Shown: piece after piece, positions 8,896-17,271 of the stretch
Layout: every line of letters begins with the position of its first letter
Numbering within the stretch: the first letter of the stretch is position 1
Assembly: GCF_002009175.1 (NCBI RefSeq)
Contig: NZ_CP018047.1
Span: forward strand, 1,612,001 to 1,676,000
Direction of reading: 5' to 3'
Source: Streptomyces niveus
GTDB lineage: Bacteria; Actinomycetota; Actinomycetes; Streptomycetales; Streptomycetaceae
DNA: 64,000 bases
The notes under the pieces: generated by a model
The model's database searches: none
The model's input: only the letters and a program-made list of their open reading frames with translations
Told to the model about the DNA's origin: nothing
Position numbers and translations under genes: made by a program

Positions 8896-10451
8896 CGGGC
8901 CAGCCAGGTCTTCTCGAGCTGGACGCGGCCGTAGCCGGGAAGCTCGGGCAGATCGCGTACGGCCGCCCCAGCGAGATCGATGCCGTCCGCCATGCCCCAC
9001 AGGAGATATCCGGACTCGGCGAACTCGATCTCCTGGAGGCGGTGCAGCGCCTTGCTCCGCTCGGCCTCGTCCGCGTCCCCGATCGCCTTGCGGTACGCCG
9101 CGTCGAAGGTGGGTTCCTGCCAGCCGGCCTCGTTCTGTCCGGCCTCGGAGACCATGGTCTTGGAGGCGAAGAACACCACGGAGTCGTTGGTGCCCCAGTA
9201 CGACGTGTACAGCGGGGCCTTGAGCCAGGTGGCGTCCCAGAAGATCTTCGAGTCCTGCTTCACCACATTGATCTTCACCCCCGCTTCGCGGGCCTGGGTG
9301 GCGAACAGCGTCGCGGATTCGGCGAGACCGGAGATGTCCTCGCTGGTGAGCAGGTCGTAGGTCTTGGAGGTGTCGAACCCGGCCTCCGCGAGCAGCTTTC
9401 TGGCTTTGGCGAGGTCGCGCCCGCGCTGCGGGATGTCCTTGGCGAACCGCGGGTCGCCGGTGCCCAGGATGTCGTTGGCGACGGTGCCGTAACCGGACAG
9501 GACCTGCTTGACCATGGCGTCGCGGTCCACCGCCAGCCGCAGCGCCTCACGTACCCGCGCGTCCGCGAACGGGCCGTCGGCGGTGCGCATGACGATGGGC
9601 ATCGCCATGTCGTTGGGCCTGCGCAGGATCTGGACGTCCTCGCGGGTCTCGGCGGTGCGGGCCGCGACGGCGCCGACGTTGGAGGCGACGTCGATCTGGC
9701 CGGCGAGCAGGGCGTTGGCCATCGCCTGCGGGCTCTCGAAGATACGTACCTCGATGGCGTCGAGCAGCACTTCGCCGCCGTACCAGTCCTCGTTGCGCAC
9801 GAGACGGGCGTTGCCGTCGCGGAACCAGTCCAGTTTGAACGGCCCCGTGCCGGGCGCGTCGGCCAACTGGTCGTCCTTGGTGCCCTTCTTCATCACGAAG
9901 GTGGTCAGCCGGGTGAGCAGGGGCAGTTCGGCGTTGGCGTAGTCGGAGACCAGGACCACGGTCCCGGCGTCCTCGGCGGTGATTCCCTCGGGCTTGATGC
10001 CCGGCAGCCGGGAGGCGCCTGCGGGGGTGGCCCGCAGCCGCTTCAGCGACCAGACGACGTCGTCGGCGGTGACGGGGGTTCCGTCGTGGAACTTCGCGCC
10101 GTCGGCTATGACGAAGCGCCAGGTCTTCAGGTCTTCGGAGGACTTCCAGCTCGCGGCCAGTCTGGGCGCGGTGTTGGCCTTCGCGCCGGGCACCGCCAGG
10201 GTGTCGTACACGAGGCTGAGGATCAGGTAGTCGCTCTCGTTGGACTGGGTGCCGTGCGGGTCGCGGGTGACCGAGGACGCCTTGCCCAGCGCGCCGACCT
10301 TCAACGTGCCGCCGCTGCGGGGCGGTCCGGAGTCCGCCCCGGAGGACGCCGTGTCCTTCGATCCGTCCGGTCCACCACTGCAGGCCGCGAGCGCTCCGGC
10401 CGCACCGATCCCGGCACCGGCCCACAGCAGCTGTCGTCTGGTGACGCCCAC
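8892..10451 (-). CDS. Family 5 extracellular solute-binding lipoprotein (DppA/NikA-like)
   Basis: A 519-residue protein. The signal contains a Tat-like TRRQLL and lipobox LAAC (Cys24), so it is probably a lipoprotein on the outer face of the membrane. The body is SBP family 5: GGTLKVGALG, then VTADDVVWSLKRL and GTGPFKLDWFRDGNARLVRNEDWYGG, all typical. Family members bind peptides, nickel, heme, opine metallophores and metal-EDTA. Start is GTG at 10451. A DmdR/IdeR-type box ends 31 bp upstream (10482-10500), and the gene diverges from the SbnA/SbnB-like biosynthetic operon. Inferred ligand: the metal complex of that operon's product. Confidence 0.9.
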   Translation of the reverse strand: MGVTRRQLLWAGAGIGAAGALAACSGGPDGSKDTASSGADSGPPRSGGTLKVGALGKASSVTRDPHGTQSNESDYLILSLVYDTLAVPGAKANTAPRLAASWKSSEDLKTWRFVIADGAKFHDGTPVTADDVVWSLKRLRATPAGASRLPGIKPEGITAEDAGTVVLVSDYANAELPLLTRLTTFVMKKGTKDDQLADAPGTGPFKLDWFRDGNARLVRNEDWYGGEVLLDAIEVRIFESPQAMANALLAGQIDVASNVGAVAARTAETREDVQILRRPNDMAMPIVMRTADGPFADARVREALRLAVDRDAMVKQVLSGYGTVANDILGTGDPRFAKDIPQRGRDLAKARKLLAEAGFDTSKTYDLLTSEDISGLAESATLFATQAREAGVKINVVKQDSKIFWDATWLKAPLYTSYWGTNDSVVFFASKTMVSEAGQNEAGWQEPTFDAAYRKAIGDADEAERSKALHRLQEIEFAESGYLLWGMADGIDLAGAAVRDLPELPGYGRVQLEKTWLAR

Positions 10452-10481
10452 GTCGTCCTCGTTTCAGGAAGCAGAAGTTAC

Positions 10482-10500
10482 TTAGGTTTACCTATCCTAA
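10482..10500. promoter_or_regulatory. Iron box (DmdR/IdeR type) of importer operon
   Basis: The 19 bases ttaggtttacctatcctaa match 15 of 19 positions of TTAGGTTAGGCTAACCTAA, with intact outer arms ttagg and cctaa. It ends 31 bp before the lipoprotein start, placed to block transcription when iron is plentiful. Confidence 0.7.
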
Positions 10501-10658
10501 GTTTTGACACTTCCACAACCCGTCCGGCGCGATCCGGAAGGCGGCCGACAGTACCTGATGAGCCGTCAATTCCTTTACTGGCCTGCGGAGTTGGGATTCA
10601 GGGGCGTCACGCGCAGACCGGCGGAGTGACCGACGACACAATTGTAGACGGTTCTGCC

Positions 10659-10676
10659 GGTAAGGCTTGCCTTACC
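10659..10676. promoter_or_regulatory. Iron box-like palindrome of biosynthetic operon
   Basis: ggtaaggcttgccttacc is a near-perfect 18-bp palindrome, broken only at the two central bases. It aligns with the inner 16 positions of the DtxR-family consensus at about 12 of 16. It lies 155 bp upstream of the dioxygenase gene. Confidence 0.6.
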
Positions 10677-10830
10677 CCCGCGTCGTTGTTAGCTTCCTCG
10701 ATGTCCGGCCGCCAGACCCGCGCCGGACCCGGACCACTTCTCGGTTCCCTCCACCACCCATGCCTTCGCCGGGCCGCGCCACCGCCGTGCGCCCGCACTC
10801 CCACCTGCCCACGCAACGGAAGGTGCCTCC

Positions 10831-11817
10831 GTGCCCACCGCAGCCCCGGTACGCCGGCTCGACGCCGGCCATGTCACCGAACTCACCGCCGTCGCGGCCG
10901 AACTGCTGGACCTCCACGCCTCGGCCACCAGCCCCGCCCTGCTCGCCGACCTCGCCCCCGTCTGCCGGCGGCTGAGCCCGGGACTGCGCGAGGCGCTGCG
11001 CCCCGTGGAGACCGCCGACGGCCTGTTCGTGCTGCGCGGACTGAGCGTCGACGACGCCGAACTCGGCCCCACCCCCGGCCACTGGTCCACCGTAGGCCGG
11101 GCCGGCGCCCGGTGGGACGTCGTCCTGCTGCTTGTCTCCACGCTGATGGGCACACCCATCGCGTGGGACGGCCAGCAGGACGGCCGCTTCGTCCACAACA
11201 TCGTCCCCTCGCCGGGACAGGAGACGGTGCAGATCGGCGCGTCCAGCAGCGTGCTGCTGACCCCGCACACGGAGGACGCCTTCCATCCCGGCCGCGCCCA
11301 TCTGCTGTTGCTGTGCTGCATGCGCAACCCCGGCCGCGTCGCCACGACCGCGGCCAGCATCCGCCGTACGCGGCTCTCGGACGACGACCTCGCCGAACTG
11401 GCCCTGCCGGTCGCCCCGATACTCCCCGACGACGCCTACGCGGACGCCCAGCGGTTCGGCGGCAGGCCCGCCCCCGTGCCGACGCTTCACGCGGGTGAGG
11501 AGGGCCTGAGCCTGCGTTTCGACCCCGCGTACACCCCGGTCGAGGAAGCCGGGGAGTCCTGGCGGGCGGCCTACGGACGGCTGGAGGACGAACTCGCCCG
11601 CGTCTCCGTCGCGGTGAGCCTGGAGCCCGGCGACGTACTCGTGGTCGACAACGACATGGTCGTGCACGGCCGCGTGCCCTTCACCGCCCGCTACGACGGC
11701 ACCGACCGCTGGCTCAAGCGCGCCTCCGTCCGGGTGCCCGGCCGCCGTACGCGCCCCGCGTCCGAGGCCGCCGAGCACGGCTACGGGCAGGCCGCGATCG
11801 AGGCCTTCGCCTCCTGA
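10831..11817 (+). CDS. Fe(II)/2-oxoglutarate-dependent dioxygenase, VioC/AsnO (clavaminate synthase-like) type
   Basis: A 328-residue enzyme. The facial triad is visible: His146 and Glu148 in TPHTEDAFHPGRAHLL, a signature of L-arginine/L-asparagine hydroxylases such as VioC, OrfP and AsnO, and distal His279 in VVDNDMVVHGRVPF. Arg293 or Arg297 would bind 2-oxoglutarate. Relatives hydroxylate the beta carbon of a free or carrier-bound amino acid. GTG start at 10831 with ggaagg 8 nt upstream. First gene of the iron-boxed operon with SbnB-, decarboxylase-, SbnA- and MATE-like genes. It likely hydroxylates an amino-acid precursor or the finished chelator, perhaps adding a metal ligand. The substrate is inference. 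Confidence 0.9.
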   Translation: MPTAAPVRRLDAGHVTELTAVAAELLDLHASATSPALLADLAPVCRRLSPGLREALRPVETADGLFVLRGLSVDDAELGPTPGHWSTVGRAGARWDVVLLLVSTLMGTPIAWDGQQDGRFVHNIVPSPGQETVQIGASSSVLLTPHTEDAFHPGRAHLLLLCCMRNPGRVATTAASIRRTRLSDDDLAELALPVAPILPDDAYADAQRFGGRPAPVPTLHAGEEGLSLRFDPAYTPVEEAGESWRAAYGRLEDELARVSVAVSLEPGDVLVVDNDMVVHGRVPFTARYDGTDRWLKRASVRVPGRRTRPASEAAEHGYGQAAIEAFAS

Positions 11818-11870
11818 ACCGACCTGAACCCGCCGAACCCGCCGAACCCGCCTCCCGAAGGGACACCCCC

Positions 11871-12860
11871 ATGACCTCCCACGACGGCACCCTGCGCGTC
11901 CTGAGCACCAGCGACCTCGCCGGGATCGACATCTCCCTGGCCGATGTCGTGCACACCGTGGAAGGCGCCTACCGCACCCTTCACGCCGGCCACTCCGACA
12001 ACCCCCGGAAGCTGACCGTCAAGCCGCCGGACGGACACTCCGTCTCCTACGCGATGCTCGGCCGCGACGGCACCCGCGACGTCGTCGCCATCAAGACCAG
12101 CTACAAGCACGGCCTCGACAAGTCCCGTGACGAGCAGCACTACTACACGTCCCTGACGATCTACGACGACGTCACGGGCCTGCCCGTCGCGATGATGGAC
12201 TGCTCCCGCATCGGCTCCCTGCGCACACCCGCCGTCTCCGCCCTCATCGCCCGCGAGTGCGCGCGCCCCGGCGCCCGTTCCGCCCTGGTGATCGGCACCG
12301 GCACCCAGGGCCGCCTCGCCCTGCCGTTCATGCTGACCACCCTGCCCGGTCTCGAACGCCTGATGGTCTTCGGCACCCACTCCGACGGCATCGCGGCCGT
12401 CCGCGCCGAGTTGCGCGCCCACTTCCCCGACCGGGAGGTGGAGATCGTCACCGACGTACGGGCCGCGGCCCACGACGCGGACATCGTCGTCGCCACCGCG
12501 GGCGCCCACACCCCCGCCGCCGTCGAGTCGGACTGGCTCGAACCGGGTGCGCTGTCGATTCTCGTCGGCCACGGGCTCGCCCCCTCCACCCTGCACCGCG
12601 CCGACCGCGTCATCGCCACCAGCGAGGCACAGATGAACGTCACCGGCACCGACATGGCGGACGACGAGGGCGAACTCCCGGCCGTCGACACCGAGTTCCC
12701 GCCCGTGCTCGCCGGCCTGACCGCCGGCCGCCACCACGCGGAGGAACGGATATTCGCCTACAACAGCGGTCTGGTCGTCACCGACATCGCCCTCGGCCAC
12801 CGATTCGCCCAGCTCGCCCTCGCCCGGAACCTGGGCACCGAGGTGGCGCTGTGGAAATGA
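11871..12860 (+). CDS. SbnB-like dehydrogenase (ornithine cyclodeaminase family)
   Basis: A 329-residue protein of the ornithine cyclodeaminase/mu-crystallin family, with the Rossmann NAD motif VIGTGTQGRLA at 140-150 preceded by MDCSRIGSLRTPAVSALIAREC. In staphyloferrin B synthesis SbnB is an NAD-dependent dehydrogenase that oxidises N-(1-amino-1-carboxyl-2-ethyl)-glutamate, releasing 2-oxoglutarate and L-2,3-diaminopropionate. An SbnA-like gene two positions downstream supports this role over lysine or ornithine cyclodeamination. The stop overlaps the next gene by ATGA. It might equally act in the reductive direction, joining an amine to a keto acid. Confidence 0.88.
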   Translation: MTSHDGTLRVLSTSDLAGIDISLADVVHTVEGAYRTLHAGHSDNPRKLTVKPPDGHSVSYAMLGRDGTRDVVAIKTSYKHGLDKSRDEQHYYTSLTIYDDVTGLPVAMMDCSRIGSLRTPAVSALIARECARPGARSALVIGTGTQGRLALPFMLTTLPGLERLMVFGTHSDGIAAVRAELRAHFPDREVEIVTDVRAAAHDADIVVATAGAHTPAAVESDWLEPGALSILVGHGLAPSTLHRADRVIATSEAQMNVTGTDMADDEGELPAVDTEFPPVLAGLTAGRHHAEERIFAYNSGLVVTDIALGHRFAQLALARNLGTEVALWK

Positions 12861-14254
12861 CCGGCGCCGCCACCGACTGGCCCACCGTGCCCGTACTCCC
12901 CGATCCGGCGACCGGCGCCGTCCTGGCGAGCGGGCTCCTGCACGAACTCGCCCACGCCTTCGGCGGGCCGTTCCACTTCCTGCTGCCCGACGCCTTCGAC
13001 GCCAACCTGGCCGCGATGCGCCGCACCCTGGCCGAAGCGGGCGTCGACGGCTTCGTGTACTTCGCGAAGAAGGCCAACAAGGCCGCCGTGTTCGCCGAAC
13101 GCGCGGCGGCCGGTGGCGCGGGCGTGGACGTCGCCTCCGCCGCCGAGCTGCGGGAAGCGCTCGGCCACGGCGTACGCGGCGAACACCTCGTCCTGACCGG
13201 CCCGGCCAAGGACCCCGGTCTGCTGGAACTGGCCGTGCGGCACGGCGTACTGATCGCAGTCGACTCCCCCGGTGAACTCGACACCCTCATCGGCCCGGTC
13301 GCGCATGAGGCGCTGCGCCCGGCCCGTGTCCTGCTGCGCGTGATGCCCCCGGCGCAGCCACACAGCCGCTTCGGCATGAACGACGCCGAGCTGGCCACGG
13401 CCCTCGCCCGGTGCGCCGAGGCCGGGAACACCGTACGGATGGAAGGCTTCAGCTTCCATCTCTCCGGTTACGCGATCCAGCCCCGCGCCGACCTCGCCGC
13501 CCATCTGACGGACCTGTGTCTCGAAGCCCGTGCCCGGGGCCTGGACGCCGACCGGATCAGCGTCGGCGGCGGCCTGCCGATCAGCTACACCGACGCCGAC
13601 AGCTGGCGCGCCTACCTGCAAGGGCACGACAGGCGCCACTTCCACGCGGGCAAGTCCTTCCGGGCCGCCGACTTCTACCCGTACCACTGCGACGAGCCCG
13701 GCGCCGAGGCCCTGGCCGCACTTCTCGCCGCCCGGCCCGAAGGGCGCGACCACGCTCTCGCCGACATCCTCAAGAGCGCCGGCGTCACTCTGCTGCTGGA
13801 GCCCGGCCGCGCGCTGCTCGACCGGGCCGGGGCGAGTGTCTTCACCGTCCAGGGCGTCAAGGACCGCGACGGCTACCGGCTGATCACGGTGGACGGCACC
13901 AGCCTGAGCCTGTCGGAACAGTGGTTCAACAGCGAGTACCTGCCCGACCCGCACCTCGTCCCCCGCGACCCGCACGCCCCGCATGTCCCGGATACGACGC
14001 CCGACCCGGCGGGCCCGTATCCGGCGAGCGTGGGAGCCGGCACCTGCCTGGAATCGGACATGCTCACCTGGCGCAAGATCGGCTTCCCCCGCCCGCCCCG
14101 TACCGGTGACCTCCTCGTCTACCCCAACACGGCCGGCTACCAGATGGACTCCAACGAGTCCCGCTTCCACGACCTCGCCGTCCCTCCCAAGGTCGTCATC
14201 GACCGCACCGACGGCGACCGGCCGCGCTGGCGGCTGGACCGTCACTTCAGCTGA
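12857..14254 (+). CDS. Fold-type III PLP-dependent decarboxylase (SbnH / DAP-decarboxylase-like)
   Basis: A 465-residue member of the alanine-racemase-fold decarboxylases. The PLP lysine region is VYFAKKANKAAV (Lys72 probable), followed by GVDVASAAELREAL. The C-terminal GTCLESDMLTWRKIGFP and NTAGYQMDSNESRFH correspond to the Cys/Asp active-site and PLP-closing segments. SbnH decarboxylates a citryl-diaminopropionate intermediate; other relatives act on diaminopimelate or ornithine. Since there is no NIS synthetase here, the substrate may be diaminopropionate, or an N-linked adduct of it, giving an ethylenediamine unit. The ATG at 12857 overlaps the upstream stop. Confidence 0.88.
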   Translation: MTGAATDWPTVPVLPDPATGAVLASGLLHELAHAFGGPFHFLLPDAFDANLAAMRRTLAEAGVDGFVYFAKKANKAAVFAERAAAGGAGVDVASAAELREALGHGVRGEHLVLTGPAKDPGLLELAVRHGVLIAVDSPGELDTLIGPVAHEALRPARVLLRVMPPAQPHSRFGMNDAELATALARCAEAGNTVRMEGFSFHLSGYAIQPRADLAAHLTDLCLEARARGLDADRISVGGGLPISYTDADSWRAYLQGHDRRHFHAGKSFRAADFYPYHCDEPGAEALAALLAARPEGRDHALADILKSAGVTLLLEPGRALLDRAGASVFTVQGVKDRDGYRLITVDGTSLSLSEQWFNSEYLPDPHLVPRDPHAPHVPDTTPDPAGPYPASVGAGTCLESDMLTWRKIGFPRPPRTGDLLVYPNTAGYQMDSNESRFHDLAVPPKVVIDRTDGDRPRWRLDRHFS

Positions 14255-14294
14255 CGCGCACACCCCCACACCCCCCGACCTCCTGGAGTCAACG

Positions 14295-15323
14295 ATGCCC
14301 GGAGCCCTTCAGCGGCCCGCCGTGGTCACCCGCGTGTCCGAACTCATCGGCCGCACCCCCCTGCTGGAGCTGGCCGTCACCGAGACCGGCAGCCGTCTCC
14401 TGCTGAAGCTGGAGATGTACAACCCCACCGGCACCGCGAAGATCCGTATGGCCCGCGCCATGATCGACGCGGCCGAGGCAGCGGGTGAACTGCGGCCCGG
14501 CGGCCGGATCGTCGAGTCCACCTCCGGCAACACCGGCCTCGGTCTCGCCGTCGTCGCCGCCGAGCGCGGCTACACCTTCACCGCCGTCGTCGACAACCAC
14601 GCCTGCGCGGACAAACTCCGCGGCATGAAGGCGCTCGGCACCGAACTCGTCCATGTCGTGGACGAAGGCACCGAAGAACTCGCCACCGCCGCCCGCGAGG
14701 AACTCGCCGAGGAGATCGCCCGCGGCCAGGACAACACCGTCTTCACCGAGCAGCACAACAACCCCGCCAACGGCGTCGGTTACTTCCCTGTCGCCCACGA
14801 GCTGGCCGAAGCCCTCGACGGGAACCTTGACGTGCTGATCGCCGCCGTCGGCACCGGCGGGGCCCTGTTCGGCACCGCCCGTGAGCTGCACAGGATCGCC
14901 GGCGGGTTCACCGTCATAGGCGTGGAGCCCAAGGGATCCATCGCCTTCGGCGGCCCCGCCCACGACTACTACCAGTCCGGCACCGGCACCCCCGAGGGCG
15001 CCGAACTCGGCGCACTCGTGGACTTCGGCCTCCTGGACGAAGGGGTCAAGGTCGGCGACGTCGAGGCCTTCGCCACCTGCCGCGCCGTCGCCCGCACCGG
15101 ACTGCTCATCGGCGGCTCCGCGGGCGGTGTCGTGTACGAGGCCCTGACCCGGCTGTCCGCCCTGCCGCCGGGCAGCACTATGGTCGCCCTGGTCAACGAC
15201 GGTGGCGAGAAGTACCTGGACACCGTCTTCGACGACGACTGGATGCGCGAACGCGGCCTGCTCAGTGCCGAGGCCGAGCACGAGGTCGATGAACTGCTCA
15301 CCAAACTCCGCGGGAACCGATAA
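14295..15323 (+). CDS. SbnA-like PLP synthase (cysteine synthase family)
   Basis: A 342-residue fold-type II PLP enzyme. The PLP lysine is probably Lys49 in NPTGTAKIRMA, where CysK has SVKDR. The pyridoxal-binding loop STSGNTG is at 75-81 and a glycine-rich phosphate loop GTGGALFG follows. SbnA uses O-phospho-L-serine and L-glutamate to make N-(1-amino-1-carboxyl-2-ethyl)-glutamate; the operon pairing with an SbnB-like gene points to that chemistry and not to cysteine synthesis. The amine donor could be glutamate or aspartate. Start ATG 14295 with ctggag upstream. Confidence 0.88.
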   Translation: MPGALQRPAVVTRVSELIGRTPLLELAVTETGSRLLLKLEMYNPTGTAKIRMARAMIDAAEAAGELRPGGRIVESTSGNTGLGLAVVAAERGYTFTAVVDNHACADKLRGMKALGTELVHVVDEGTEELATAAREELAEEIARGQDNTVFTEQHNNPANGVGYFPVAHELAEALDGNLDVLIAAVGTGGALFGTARELHRIAGGFTVIGVEPKGSIAFGGPAHDYYQSGTGTPEGAELGALVDFGLLDEGVKVGDVEAFATCRAVARTGLLIGGSAGGVVYEALTRLSALPPGSTMVALVNDGGEKYLDTVFDDDWMRERGLLSAEAEHEVDELLTKLRGNR

Positions 15324-15327
15324 GCCC

Positions 15328-16746
15328 ATGCCGTCCACCCTGCTGCGCGACAGCCGCGCCCTCGGCGTCCTCGCCGTACCCCTGATCCTCACCCAGCTCG
15401 CACAGGTCGCCCTGACGACCACCGACACGGTGATGATGGGCCTGCTCGGGACCACCGAACTCGCCGCCGGCGGCCTGGCGATCGTCATCTTCAACCAACT
15501 GCGCACCATGGGCGTCGGACTGGTCACCTCCGTCGGCAATCAGACGGCCGCCGCCGCGGCCCGCGCGGAACAGCGGGCGGTCAAGGACACCGCCGGCCCG
15601 GCAGCATCCGCCCAAGAGGACGCGGCACCCGACGACGTACGGGCGATCGTCCGGGCCGCCCTGGCCGTGGCCACCCTCGCGGGCATCGTCGGCGCCGTCC
15701 TGATGATCCTCGTCGGCCGGGCACTGCCCTGGCTCGGCCAGGCCCCGGCCGTCGTCGACCTCGCCCAGACCATGCTCTACGCCCTCGCCCCCGGGCTGCT
15801 GCCGTGTCTGTGGTTCCAGGCCCTGAGGCAGTTCACCGTCGGTATGCGCCGCCCGCAGGCACTCCTGCGGATCACCATCGCCTCGGTCGCCGTGAACGCG
15901 GGCCTGAACTGGGTCCTCATCCATGGCACCTTCGGTCTGCCCGAGCTCGGGCTGACCGGTGTCGGGACCGCCACCTCGACCGTCTACCTCCTGACCTTCG
16001 CCGCCCTCTACCTCGCGGCGAAGAAGGACAGCGAACTCGCGCCCCTGCTCTCCCTGAACATCACCAAGGCCGACCCCGAAGTCGTCAAGCGCCTGGTCGG
16101 CCTCGGCATACCCATCGCCGCGACGTACGGCTCCGAGGCCGGCTTCTTCTCGGTCACCGCGCTCATGGCGGGCTCCTTCGGGCCCGACGCCCTCGCCGCG
16201 CACACCGCCGTCAACCAGCTCGTCTACATCGTCTTCCAGGTCGCCGTCGGCCTCTCCCACGCCGCGTCCATCAACGTCAGCCGCGAACTCGCCCTCGGCG
16301 ACCACGGCGCCGCCCGCCGCATCAAGAACACCGCGCTGGCCTGCGCCGCCGCCGTCATGACCCTCGTCGGCGTCCTGTACGTGACCGTGCCCCGCCTGGT
16401 CCTCGCCCCGTTCCTCGACACCGGCTCCGACCAGGCGCTGGGCATCGCCACCCAACTCCTCGTCGTCACCGCCCTGCTCCAGTTCTTCGACTGTGCGCAG
16501 AACATCGGTGTCGGGCTGCTGCGCGGTCTCGACGACACCAGGGGCGGCTTCCGCATCACCCTCATCGGCTACTGGGCGGTCGGGCTGCCCGCCTCCTGGC
16601 TCCTCGCGCACGCGCTCCGACTCGACACCCTCGGTATCTGGCTCGGCCTCCTCACCGGCCTCGCCACCACGGCGGTCCTCCTCCTGCGCCGCTACACCCG
16701 TTCCCTCGACCGGCTGGAAGCCGCCGAACTCCCCGCGACCGCCTGA
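15328..16746 (+). CDS. MATE-family efflux transporter
   Basis: A 472-residue protein with about 12 predicted transmembrane helices in two repeats. The N-terminal LAVPLILTQLAQVALTTTDTVMMG is the typical MATE opening, and GVGTATSTVYLLTF and QNIGVGLLRGLDDTRGGF are further MATE-like stretches. A hydrophilic loop (about residues 72-105) separates helices 2 and 3. MATE pumps export cationic or zwitterionic small molecules using ion gradients. It starts 5 bp after the SbnA-like gene and closes the operon, so it is the probable exporter of the metallophore. The stop codon lies inside a long hairpin. Confidence 0.92.
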   Translation: MPSTLLRDSRALGVLAVPLILTQLAQVALTTTDTVMMGLLGTTELAAGGLAIVIFNQLRTMGVGLVTSVGNQTAAAAARAEQRAVKDTAGPAASAQEDAAPDDVRAIVRAALAVATLAGIVGAVLMILVGRALPWLGQAPAVVDLAQTMLYALAPGLLPCLWFQALRQFTVGMRRPQALLRITIASVAVNAGLNWVLIHGTFGLPELGLTGVGTATSTVYLLTFAALYLAAKKDSELAPLLSLNITKADPEVVKRLVGLGIPIAATYGSEAGFFSVTALMAGSFGPDALAAHTAVNQLVYIVFQVAVGLSHAASINVSRELALGDHGAARRIKNTALACAAAVMTLVGVLYVTVPRLVLAPFLDTGSDQALGIATQLLVVTALLQFFDCAQNIGVGLLRGLDDTRGGFRITLIGYWAVGLPASWLLAHALRLDTLGIWLGLLTGLATTAVLLLRRYTRSLDRLEAAELPATA

Positions 16747-16766
16747 GCGGCTTCGGGGAGTTCGGC
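16723..16766. terminator. Bidirectional terminator hairpin spanning the MATE stop codon
   Basis: A perfect 13-bp stem (16723-16735 with 16754-16766) surrounds a smaller 4-bp hairpin that holds the MATE stop codon (16744-16746). It lies between convergent genes and can end transcription from both sides. It marks the edge of the metallophore locus. Confidence 0.7.
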
Positions 16767-16807
16767 GTCCGGCGTCCGGCGAGTACGGCGTCCCGGTGAA
16801 GCGCCCG

Positions 16808-17176
16808 TCAGGACGACGGGCCCGAGCCGGGGCGGAACCTGCCCAGGGCGCGGGCGCACCAGCCGATGACGACGGCGTTGACCAGGGCGCCGAGGGCGAT
16901 CGGGAGGAAGAGCATGGACCAGTGCTCGGGCAGCACGATCAGGAGCAGGCTGACCGGCAGGGTGGCGATCACCGGCACCACTCCGGCGAAGGACGCGTCG
17001 GGGTTGTCGCCCGAGTCGACCACGAGGACCCAGACGGTCAGCAGCACGACCGCCACGAGGTAGAGACGGGCGAAGACGCTGCTGAGCGCGTGGCGCAGGG
17101 TGCGCACGGCGCGCACGGCGAGGTGGGACGGCGCGGTGTCGGTCATGGTGGCGGGCTCCCGGTGTGCGGTGGTCAT
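16808..17176 (-). CDS. Small membrane protein, SCO4225-like
   Basis: A 122-residue protein with three hydrophobic stretches: FARLYLVAVVLLTVWVLVV, FAGVVPVIATLPVSLLLIVLP and MLFLPIALGALVNAVVIGWC. This matches the small actinomycete membrane family typified by SCO4225, of unknown function. Start ATG 17176 has GGAAGGACC upstream; another ATG is at 17146. It lies 95 bp downstream of the response-regulator gene, reads the same way, and is probably part of the same transcript. Confidence 0.75.
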   Translation of the reverse strand: MTTAHREPATMTDTAPSHLAVRAVRTLRHALSSVFARLYLVAVVLLTVWVLVVDSGDNPDASFAGVVPVIATLPVSLLLIVLPEHWSMLFLPIALGALVNAVVIGWCARALGRFRPGSGPSS

Positions 17177-17271
17177 GAGATCGGTGGTCCTTCCGGTGGT
17201 TCGGGTCGAATGGCGCGGTCGGCACGGTCGGATCGGTCGGCGTGCGACCGGGCCCGGTGGCGCGGGGAGCC

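Larger units (their letters stand above)
10452..10830. promoter_or_regulatory. Divergent control region of the importer and metallophore operons
   Basis: This is 379 bp without a gene. It holds two iron-box-like sites (10482-10500 and 10659-10676), one close to each operon, so it is the shared regulatory hub of the locus. No coding frame is credible here. Confidence 0.7.

Noticed and set aside
14295..15323. Housekeeping cysteine synthase
   Set aside because: Fold fits, but the lysine context (TAKIR) and operon with SbnB-, decarboxylase- and MATE-like genes under an iron box favour an SbnA-type role.
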